Source: Actinomycetes bacterium | Lineage (GTDB): Bacteria > Actinomycetota > Actinomycetes > Actinomycetales > Cellulomonadaceae | Direction: 5' to 3' | Assembly (NCBI GenBank): GCA_023389455.1 | Contig: JAEWEJ010000085.1 | Coordinates: 1-12,113 of the forward strand | DNA length: 12,113 nucleotides | Shown here: piece after piece, positions 5,679 through 12,113 of the stretch | How the letters are laid out: every line of letters starts with the position of its first letter | How positions within the stretch are numbered: position 1 is the first letter of the stretch | Notes under the pieces: generated by a model | Told to the model about the DNA's origin: nothing | What the model saw: only the letters and a program-made list of their open reading frames with translations | Databases searched by the model: none | Made by a program: the position numbers and the translations under genes

Positions 5679-6913
5679 CCGCACCCACGGTACGCCGCGC
5701 GGGCCGGCCGCCCGACGTGAACGCACCCCGCGTGCGCACGCTCGGCGAACGGCTCGACGCGGCGACCGCGGGGCTGTCCGCGCCCCTGGTGGTGGTCGAC
5801 CTGGACGCGCTCGAGGCGAACGCGTCCGACCTGGTGCGACGGGCCGGCGGCACACCGGTCCGGGTCGCCAGCAAGTCGGTGCGCGTACGGCACGTGCTCG
5901 AGCAGGTGCTCGCCCGGCCCGGGTTCGCCGGCGTGATGGCCTACGCGCCGTCGGAGGCGCTGTGGCTCGTGCGCCACGGCGTGGACGACGTGCTCCTCGG
6001 CTACCCGACGGTGGACGCACGCGCGGTCGACGCCGTCGCGGCCGACCCCGCCGCGGCAGCGGCCGTCACGTTCATGGTCGACGACACCGCGCAGGCGGAC
6101 CTGCTCGCGGACGCGGCGTCACGGCACGGCCGTGCGCTGCGGGTGTGCATCGACGTCGACGCGTCGCTGCGTGTCGGACGGGGACCGTTCGCCGTGCACC
6201 TCGGCGTGCGGCGGTCGCCCGTGCGGTCCCCGGGCGCGAGCGCGGCCCTCGCGGTGGCGCTGGAGCGGACGCGCTCGCTGCAGGTCCGCGGCGTCATGTT
6301 CTACGAGGCGCAGGTGGCCGGGCTGCCGGACACCTCGGCCGCCGTGAGGCTCGTCAAGGCCGCGTCGGTGCGTGAGCTGGCACGGCGACGGGCCGACGTC
6401 GTCGACGCGGTCGCCGGTGTCCTGGGCCGTCCGCTCGACCTCGTCAACTCCGGCGGGACCGGCTGCGTGGAGGTCAGCGCCGCCGCCCCGGGCGTCACCG
6501 AGGTCACGGCCGGGTCGGGGCTCTTCGGCCCCACGCTCTTCGACGGGTACCGCACGTTCCGGCCGCGCCCGGCCGCCTACGTCGGGCTGGACGTCGTGCG
6601 CGTCCCCGGGGACGGCTGGGCCACGGTGTTCGGCGGGGGCTACCCCGCGTCCGGCCCGCCCACGGCCAGCCGCCTGCCACGTCCCGTGTGGCCGCCCGGG
6701 CTGCGCCTGGCCGCGCGCGAGGGCGCCGGTGAGGTCCAGACGCCGTTGCGGGTGCCCGCGCGCGCGGACCTGCGCGTCGGTGACCGCGTGTGGTTCCGGC
6801 ACGCGAAGGCCGGCGAGATCATGGAGCGCTTCGCCGAGGTGCACCTGGTGCGCGGTGCGGACCTGCAGACCACCGTGCCGACGTACCGCGGCGAGGGCCT
6901 CTGCGCGGGCTGA
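5675..6913 (+). CDS. PLP-dependent amino acid deaminase/aldolase (alanine racemase-like fold)
   Basis: A 412-residue fold-type III PLP enzyme related to D-threonine aldolase and DSD1-type D-serine dehydratase. After a basic leader, PLVVVDLDALEAN (37-49) opens the TIM barrel and Lys67 in RVASKSVRVRH is the expected Schiff-base lysine. Later come a metal/phosphate-binding region with LVNSGGTG, then EVTAGSGLFGPTLFD, and in the C-terminal beta domain FRHAKAGE (374-381), which takes the place of the His-containing metal motif of this group. These enzymes cleave or deaminate D-3-hydroxy amino acids; the real substrate here is unknown. The ATG overlaps the tetR stop (ATGA), so the two are translationally coupled and likely co-repressed. 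The frame runs open upstream to 5240 inside tetR, but that part is not family-like. Alternative: a racemase or a related D-amino-acid lyase. Confidence 0.88.
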   Translation: MTAPTVRRAGRPPDVNAPRVRTLGERLDAATAGLSAPLVVVDLDALEANASDLVRRAGGTPVRVASKSVRVRHVLEQVLARPGFAGVMAYAPSEALWLVRHGVDDVLLGYPTVDARAVDAVAADPAAAAAVTFMVDDTAQADLLADAASRHGRALRVCIDVDASLRVGRGPFAVHLGVRRSPVRSPGASAALAVALERTRSLQVRGVMFYEAQVAGLPDTSAAVRLVKAASVRELARRRADVVDAVAGVLGRPLDLVNSGGTGCVEVSAAAPGVTEVTAGSGLFGPTLFDGYRTFRPRPAAYVGLDVVRVPGDGWATVFGGGYPASGPPTASRLPRPVWPPGLRLAAREGAGEVQTPLRVPARADLRVGDRVWFRHAKAGEIMERFAEVHLVRGADLQTTVPTYRGEGLCAG

Positions 6914-6919
6914 GCGCAC

Positions 6920-6934
6920 CACCCGCCGCGGGTG
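6920..6934 (+). terminator. short hairpin after the aldolase gene
   Basis: CACCCG (6920-6925) pairs with CGGGTG (6929-6934) across a 3-base loop, 7 bases after the stop. A G/C-rich stretch with a further GGGG/CCCC pairing (6936-6950) follows. Possible terminator before cysS; no T-tract. Confidence 0.4.
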
Positions 6935-6959
6935 TGGGGCACCGGGCCCCCCGCGCCGG

Positions 6960-6965
6960 TAACCT
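6960..6965 (+). promoter_or_regulatory. candidate -10 box of leaderless cysS promoter
   Basis: TAACCT fits TAnnnT and ends 6 bases before the GTG start of cysS, which lacks any Shine-Dalgarno. With a transcription start 7 bases after the hexamer, the mRNA would begin at the GTG. No strong -35 can be picked in the GC-rich upstream sequence. Confidence 0.55.
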
Positions 6966-6971
6966 GGGCCG

Positions 6972-8411
6972 GTGAACCTGCGGCTGTACGACAGCGGCAC
7001 CCAGTCGGTGCGCGACTTTGCCCCTCTCGTCGAGGGCGAGGTCGGCATCTACCTGTGCGGTGCCACGGTGCAGGGGCAGCCCCACCTCGGCCACGTGCGC
7101 TCGGCCGTCGCGTTCGACGTGCTGGTGCGCTGGCTGCGCCGCAACGGTGTGCGCGTCACGATGGTCCGCAACGTCACCGACATCGACGACAAGGTGCTCG
7201 CCAAGGCCGCCGCCGCCGGACGCCCGTGGTGGGCGTGGGCCCTCAGCCACGAGCGGGCGTTCACGGCCGCCTACGACGCGCTGGGCGTGCTGCCCCCGGA
7301 CTACGAGCCCCGCGCGACCGGCCACGTGCCGGCGATGCTCGAGCTGATGGACCGGCTCGTCGAGCGTGGGCACGCCTACGCCGCAGGCCCGGGCGACGTC
7401 TACTTCGACGTGCGCTCGTGGGCCGACTACGGGTCCCTGACCAACCAGCGCGTCGACGACATGACGGACGTGCCGGACGACGCGGGCGCAGGCAAGCGGG
7501 ACCCGCACGACTTCGCGCTGTGGAAGGCACCCAAGCCGGGGGAGCCGGCCACGGCGTCCTGGGACACGCGGTACGGCCGCGGCCGCCCCGGGTGGCACCT
7601 CGAGTGCTCGGCGATGGCCCACCGCTACCTCGGCGAGACGTTCGACATCCACGGCGGCGGCCTCGACCTGCGCTTCCCCCACCACGAGAACGAGCAGGCG
7701 CAGTCGCGTGCCGCGGGCTACGGGTTCGCCCGCTACTGGCTGCACAACGGCTGGGTCACCCAGGGCGGCGCCAAGATGAGCAAGTCGCTCGGCAACGGGC
7801 TGCTCGTCACGGCCGTGCTCGAGAAGGCGCCCGCCGCCGTGGTGCGGTACGCGCTGACCGCCGTGCAGTACCGCTCCATGCTGGAGTGGACCGACGACAC
7901 GCTCGCCGAGGCCGCAGCCACGTGGGACCGCCTGGCCGGGTTCGTCCAGCGCGCGTCCGAGCGCGTCGGCGTGGCGACACCCGACGAGGTCGCGCACGTC
8001 GAGCTGCCCGCGGCCTTCGTCGCCGCCCTCGACGACGACCTCAACGTCCCCGCCGCGCTCGCGGCGGTCCACGAGACGCTGCGCGCGGGCAACAGCGCGC
8101 TCGCAGCGGGCGACGACGACACGGCCCGCACGGCGATGGTCGCGCTGCGCGGCATGCTCGACGTGCTGGGGCTGGACCCCGGCTCGCCGCAGTGGAGCAC
8201 GACGACGGGGGACGGGCGCACCGCCCAGGCCCTCGACGCGCTCGTGCGAGCCGAGCTCGATGCGCGCGCCGCGGCGCGCGCCGCCCGTGACTGGGCCACG
8301 GCCGACGCGATCCGCGACCGGCTGACCACTGCGGGAGTCGTCGTCGAGGACTCCCCGACGGGTGCGCGCTGGACGCTCGCCGCACCCGCACCCCACACCA
8401 CGGAGGACTGA
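6972..8411 (+). CDS. cysS: cysteine--tRNA ligase
   Basis: CysRS activates cysteine with ATP and charges tRNA-Cys. The 479-residue class I synthetase is of normal length. The HIGH motif appears as PHLGH (37-41) and KMSKS is exact at 268-272. The zinc site that recognises cysteine is complete: Cys29, Cys212, His237 and Glu241 in HHENE. The C-terminal DALR/anticodon region (after about 340) includes DDDLNVPAALAAV. It is full-length CysS rather than the mycothiol ligase MshC, judging by length and the C-terminal part. The GTG at 6972 gives the canonical MNLRLYDSGT start and is preceded by a -10-like box but no Shine-Dalgarno. The stop shares one base with the rlmB start (TGATG), so both form an operon. 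Confidence 0.97.
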   Translation: MNLRLYDSGTQSVRDFAPLVEGEVGIYLCGATVQGQPHLGHVRSAVAFDVLVRWLRRNGVRVTMVRNVTDIDDKVLAKAAAAGRPWWAWALSHERAFTAAYDALGVLPPDYEPRATGHVPAMLELMDRLVERGHAYAAGPGDVYFDVRSWADYGSLTNQRVDDMTDVPDDAGAGKRDPHDFALWKAPKPGEPATASWDTRYGRGRPGWHLECSAMAHRYLGETFDIHGGGLDLRFPHHENEQAQSRAAGYGFARYWLHNGWVTQGGAKMSKSLGNGLLVTAVLEKAPAAVVRYALTAVQYRSMLEWTDDTLAEAAATWDRLAGFVQRASERVGVATPDEVAHVELPAAFVAALDDDLNVPAALAAVHETLRAGNSALAAGDDDTARTAMVALRGMLDVLGLDPGSPQWSTTTGDGRTAQALDALVRAELDARAAARAARDWATADAIRDRLTTAGVVVEDSPTGARWTLAAPAPHTTED

Positions 8412-9409
8412 TGGCCGGCAACTCCCAGCGCCGAGGCGCGACCCGCAAGCCGGGATCCAAGAAGGGCGCCCGCGTCGGCACGGGCGGCCACAGCCGCCGC
8501 GCGCTCGAGGGCAAGGGCCCGACGCCCAAGGCCGAGGACCGCCCGTACCACGTCGCGCACAAGCGCAAGGTGGCCGCGGAGAAGACCGAGGGGCGCACGG
8601 GAACGTCCGGACGGCCCTCCGCCCGCGCGGCGCGCGGCGCGTCGGGCAGCCGCGGCGGCCGGACGAGCTCGACCCACGAGATCGTCTCGGGACGCAACTC
8701 GGTCGTCGAGGCGATGCGCGCGGGGATCCCCGTGTCGACCGTCTACCTCGCCTCGCGGCTCGAGGCGGACGACCGCACCCGCGAGATCGTGTCGACCGCG
8801 GCCGACGCCGGGTACCCGCTGCTCGAGGTCGGCCGTGCCGAGCTGGACCGCCTCACCGACGGCAGCGTGCACCAGGGCGTCGCGATCCAGGTCCCGCCGT
8901 ACGAGTACCTCGACCCGGACGACCTGCTCGACACCGCCGAGGCGTCGGGCACCGCCCCGCTCGTCGTGGCGCTCGACGGCATCACGGACCCCCGCAACCT
9001 CGGCGCCGTGCTGCGGTCCGCCGGGGCGTTCGGCGCGCACGGCGTGCTCGTCCCCGAGCGGCGCGCCGCCGGGGTGACGGCGTCGGCGTGGAAGGTCTCG
9101 GCCGGTGCTGCCGCCCGGGTGCCCGTGGCCCGTGCCACGAACCTCACGCGAGCGCTGCAGGACTACCGGCGTGCCGGCGTCTTCGTCGTCGGCCTGGACG
9201 CCGGCGGCGACGTGCCGCTCGCCGAGCTGCCGTTCGCGCGCGACCCGCTCGTGCTGGTCGTCGGCTCCGAGGGCAAGGGGCTCTCGCGCCTCGTGCGCGA
9301 GCAGTGCGACGCGATCGTGTCGATCCCGATCGCGTCGGCCGTGGAGTCCCTCAACGCGGGCGTCGCGGCGGGCATCGCCCTGTACGAGGTCGCGCGCCAG
9401 CGCGCCTGA
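8411..9409 (+). CDS. rlmB: 23S rRNA (guanosine-2'-O-)-methyltransferase RlmB / SpoU-type TrmH family
   Basis: A SPOUT-fold methyltransferase that 2'-O-methylates a guanosine of 23S rRNA (G2251 in E. coli) using SAM. The 332 residues include an unusual N-terminal region of about 88 residues, rich in Lys, Arg, Gly and Ser, as seen in actinobacterial homologues and probably RNA-binding or disordered. A substrate-binding domain (about 89-165, starting HEIVSGRNSVVEAM) precedes the SpoU domain. Its three knotted motifs are visible: DGITDPRNLGAVLRSA (189-204), VGSEGKGLS (284-292) and IPIASAVESLNAGVAAGIAL (305-324). The ATG overlaps the cysS stop by one base, with GGAGG at 8402-8406. Assignment to RlmB rather than another TrmH-like enzyme rests on domain order and the cysS neighbourhood. 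Confidence 0.92.
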   Translation: MAGNSQRRGATRKPGSKKGARVGTGGHSRRALEGKGPTPKAEDRPYHVAHKRKVAAEKTEGRTGTSGRPSARAARGASGSRGGRTSSTHEIVSGRNSVVEAMRAGIPVSTVYLASRLEADDRTREIVSTAADAGYPLLEVGRAELDRLTDGSVHQGVAIQVPPYEYLDPDDLLDTAEASGTAPLVVALDGITDPRNLGAVLRSAGAFGAHGVLVPERRAAGVTASAWKVSAGAAARVPVARATNLTRALQDYRRAGVFVVGLDAGGDVPLAELPFARDPLVLVVGSEGKGLSRLVREQCDAIVSIPIASAVESLNAGVAAGIALYEVARQRA

Positions 9410-9445
9410 CCTGACGGTCCCTCGGCCGCGCCGGCGGTCCGTCCG

Positions 9446-9596
9446 CGGCGTGGCCGGACGGTCGACGGCGTGGCCGGGCGGACCGACGGCGTGGCCGGGC
9501 GGACCGACGGCGTGGCCGGACGGTCGACGGCGTGGCCGGACGGTCGACCGTGTGGCCGACGGTCACGGCGTGGCCGCCCGGTCCGGCGTGGACCGT
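9446..9596. repeat. tandem array of 20-21-bp GC-rich units
   Basis: Five well-conserved units lie head to tail at 9446-9465, 9466-9486, 9487-9507, 9508-9527 and 9528-9547. Units 1, 4 and 5 are 20 bases (CGGCGTGGCCGGACGGTCGA); units 2 and 3 are 21 bases and end GGGCGGACCGA instead, giving an A-B-B-A-A pattern. Two shorter degenerate copies (9548-9565, 9566-9583) and a partial one (9584-9596) follow. It fills most of the 223-bp gap between convergent rlmB and the DUF4032 gene. There are no unique spacers, so it is not CRISPR. Likely a minisatellite; a role in termination or protein binding is possible. Confidence 0.85.
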
Positions 9597-9619
9597 GGGT
9601 GCGCGCCCCTGCCGCACCC
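9597..9619 (-). terminator. hairpin downstream of the DUF4032 gene
   Basis: GGGTGCG (9597-9603) pairs with CGCACCC (9613-9619) around a 9-base loop; with a 2-base bulge the stem extends to ACC (9592-9594) and GGT (9620-9622). It lies 13 bases past the stop of the minus-strand gene and fits an intrinsic terminator without a strong U-tract. It could also stop transcription arriving from rlmB. Confidence 0.5.
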
Positions 9620-9632
9620 GGTGGCCGGGGCG

Positions 9633-10934
9633 TCAGCCGATGAGCTGGTCCGGGTCGTAGTCGTCGTCCGCCGCGACGGGCTCGGGGTCGCCGTCGCGCA
9701 GGTCCTCCGGACGGGTGCCGAGGACGGCCTGCTCGTCGGGGCGGTCGGGCAGGATCGTGTGCACGTAGCTCGTGACGACCTCGGGCATCGGGACGTCGCG
9801 GTGATGCTGCTGCGACAGGTACCAGCGGTGGTCGAGCAGCTCGTGGTAGATCTGCGCCGGCTCGAGCTTGCCGCGCAGGTCCCGCGGGACGCTGCGGACC
9901 GCGGGCTCGAAGATGTCGGTGAGCCAGTCGTGCGCGACGAAGGCCTCGTCGTCGGCCTGGCGGTCGGTCGCGGCACGGAACTCGTCGAGGTCGTTGAGCA
10001 GACGCCGCGCCTGGTTCTCCTGGACGTCGAGGCCCGTGAGCCGCATGAGCCGACGGGAGTGGTGCCCGGCGTCGACCACCTTGGGCTGGATGCGCACCGA
10101 CGTGCCGTCGAGGTCCGTGGTGATGTCGAGCTCGCCGACGTCGAAGCCGAGGTCGTTGAGGCGGTCGACGCGGGCCTGCACGCGCCAGCGCTCCCCGAAG
10201 CCGAAGGACTCCGTCTCGGTCAGGGCGCGCCACAGCTCCTCGTACCGGACGACGAGCGCGTCGCCGATGGCGACCGCGTCCTCGGCCTCGTCGAGGAACT
10301 CGCCGGCCTGCAGGTCCATGAGCTCACCGATGATGTTGACCCGTGCGACCTCGAGGTCGTACCCGCGCTGCCCCGGGGTCAGCCGGTCGTGCAGGTCCCC
10401 GGTCTCGGCGTCGACGAGGTACGCCGCGAAGGTCTCCGCGTCGCGGCGGAACAGCGTGTTGGACAGCGACACGTCGCCCCAGTAGAAGCCCGCGAGGTGC
10501 AGACGCACGAGCAGCACGGCCAGGGCGTCGATGAGGCGCGTCGCGGTGTCGGGACGCAGCGACTGGCTGAACAGCGCGCGGTACGGCAGCGAGAACTGCA
10601 GGTGCTGCGTGATGAGCACGGCCTCCAGCGGCTCGCCCTCGGGGGAGCGGCGTCCGGTGATGACGCCGACGGGCTCGACGCTCGGGACGTCGAGCTTGCG
10701 CAGCTGGCGCAGCAGCTCGTACTCCCGGTACGCGACCGTCTCGCCGATCTCCTTGATGGCGATGACCCGCCCGGACATCCGGGCGAACCGGACGACGTGC
10801 CGCGAGATGCCGCGCGGCAGGGCCGCGAGCGTCTCGGCCGGCCACTCCTCGAGGGGGATGTGCCACGGCAGGTCGAGCAACGCCGGATCCGGGTTCGCTG
10901 CCGTGATCTGCAGACGCTGCGCCGTCACGCTCAT
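9633..10934 (-). CDS. DUF4032 / LPS-kinase-like protein kinase-fold protein
   Basis: A 433-residue cytoplasmic protein of the actinobacterial DUF4032 family; biochemical role unknown to me. The N-terminal half looks like a kinase fold of the lipopolysaccharide-kinase type: VIAIKEIGE (57-65) with Lys61 as candidate ATP lysine, Glu71 in AYREYELL as its salt-bridge partner, FYWGDVSLSNTLF (150-162) as catalytic loop with Asp154 and Asn159, and YLVDAETGD (172-180) with Asp175 as the metal-binding DFG equivalent. The C-terminal half (about 200-400) is the DUF4032 region proper, ending in an acidic tail. There are no membrane segments. The ATG at 10934 follows GAGAGGA at 7 bases. It lies downstream of the sugar ABC ATPase on the same strand, but a strong hairpin separates them. 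Confidence 0.87.
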   Translation of the reverse strand: MSVTAQRLQITAANPDPALLDLPWHIPLEEWPAETLAALPRGISRHVVRFARMSGRVIAIKEIGETVAYREYELLRQLRKLDVPSVEPVGVITGRRSPEGEPLEAVLITQHLQFSLPYRALFSQSLRPDTATRLIDALAVLLVRLHLAGFYWGDVSLSNTLFRRDAETFAAYLVDAETGDLHDRLTPGQRGYDLEVARVNIIGELMDLQAGEFLDEAEDAVAIGDALVVRYEELWRALTETESFGFGERWRVQARVDRLNDLGFDVGELDITTDLDGTSVRIQPKVVDAGHHSRRLMRLTGLDVQENQARRLLNDLDEFRAATDRQADDEAFVAHDWLTDIFEPAVRSVPRDLRGKLEPAQIYHELLDHRWYLSQQHHRDVPMPEVVTSYVHTILPDRPDEQAVLGTRPEDLRDGDPEPVAADDDYDPDQLIG

Positions 10935-10985
10935 GGCCAGATCCTCTCAGGTGCAGCCGACATCCCACGAACCCCGCGGACATGC

Positions 10986-11020
10986 ACGAGGCGGGCCCGG
11001 ACGTACCGGACCCGCCTCGT
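10986..11020 (-). terminator. strong hairpin after the ABC ATPase gene
   Basis: ACGAGGCGGGCCCGG (10986-11000) and CCGGACCCGCCTCGT (11006-11020) form a 15-bp stem with one mismatch and a 5-base loop (ACGTA). It starts 16 bases past the stop of the minus-strand ABC gene. No U-tract follows, typical of GC-rich actinobacterial terminators. The rest of the gap 10935-11036 must carry the DUF4032 promoter, but I cannot pick one with confidence. Confidence 0.75.
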
Positions 11021-11036
11021 CGTGCTGTGCAGTGCG

Positions 11037-12113
<1,077 letters not shown>

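Noticed and set aside
1585..6983. Identical 12 bases GTGAACCTGCGG at the starts of ispF (1585-1596) and cysS (6972-6983), as a possible recombination or insertion repeat
   Set aside because: Both encode the common N-terminus Met-Asn-Leu-Arg and lie at gene starts, not at the block borders; chance and codon bias suffice.
6819..8396. Open frame of 525 codons antisense to cysS
   Set aside because: No family-like sequence; it mirrors the codon bias of cysS, which has complete catalytic motifs.
9446..9596. CRISPR-like array
   Set aside because: Units abut directly with no unique spacers, and no cas genes are present.
9163..10233. Minus-strand open frame running through the tandem repeat with RPATPSV-like peptide repeats
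   Set aside because: It overlaps rlmB and the DUF4032 gene in other frames; the peptide repeat is only the translation of the DNA minisatellite.

Overview
The window is very GC-rich DNA (about three quarters G+C by eye, with nearly all codons ending in G or C) from an actinobacterium. The gene set carD-ispD-ispF / cysS-rlmB, a DUF4032 kinase-like gene and an MsiK/UgpC-type sugar ABC ATPase, together with GTG starts and likely leaderless promoters, point to Micrococcales, plausibly Cellulomonas or a close relative. The genus is inferred from recognised gene families; no search was run.

Layout. Positions 1-269 hold no convincing gene, only palindromes, a tandem 12-mer and a probable extended -10 promoter for carD. 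carD (270-752, +) is followed by a strong hairpin and then by ispD-ispF (845-2073, +), overlapping by 4 bases; these encode two MEP-pathway isoprenoid enzymes. Next comes a block of about 4.9 kb (2074-6971) that is not part of the usual actinobacterial housekeeping order. It contains a LacI/CelR-like box, a small probably leaderless ORF (2216-2473, +), an MDR/quinone-oxidoreductase-like gene (2463-3407, -), an aldonolactone oxidase of the FAD/ALO family (3478-4818, -), and, divergent from these, a TetR regulator (4965-5678, +) overlapping by 4 bases with a PLP-dependent D-amino-acid deaminase/aldolase-like gene (5675-6913, +). The 146-bp divergent spacer carries a 7-bp inverted repeat (AGTCAAG-N11-CTTGACT) whose arms contain the two outward-facing -35-like boxes, a good candidate TetR operator.

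The housekeeping order resumes with cysS (6972-8411, +; likely leaderless) and rlmB (8411-9409, +; one-base overlap). The convergent gap 9410-9632 contains a tandem array of 20-21-bp units and a terminator-like hairpin. On the minus strand follow a DUF4032 kinase-like gene (9633-10934), a strong hairpin (10986-11020) and the 3'-truncated-by-window (5' end missing) sugar ABC ATPase gene (11037 to beyond 12113).

How the genes fit together: carD tunes rRNA and housekeeping promoter opening; ispD/ispF make isoprenoid precursors; cysS/rlmB serve translation (charging tRNA-Cys and 23S rRNA methylation). The interposed block looks like a self-contained oxidative sugar-acid / D-amino-acid catabolic module under a local TetR regulator. 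No rRNA, tRNA, CRISPR or transposase was seen.
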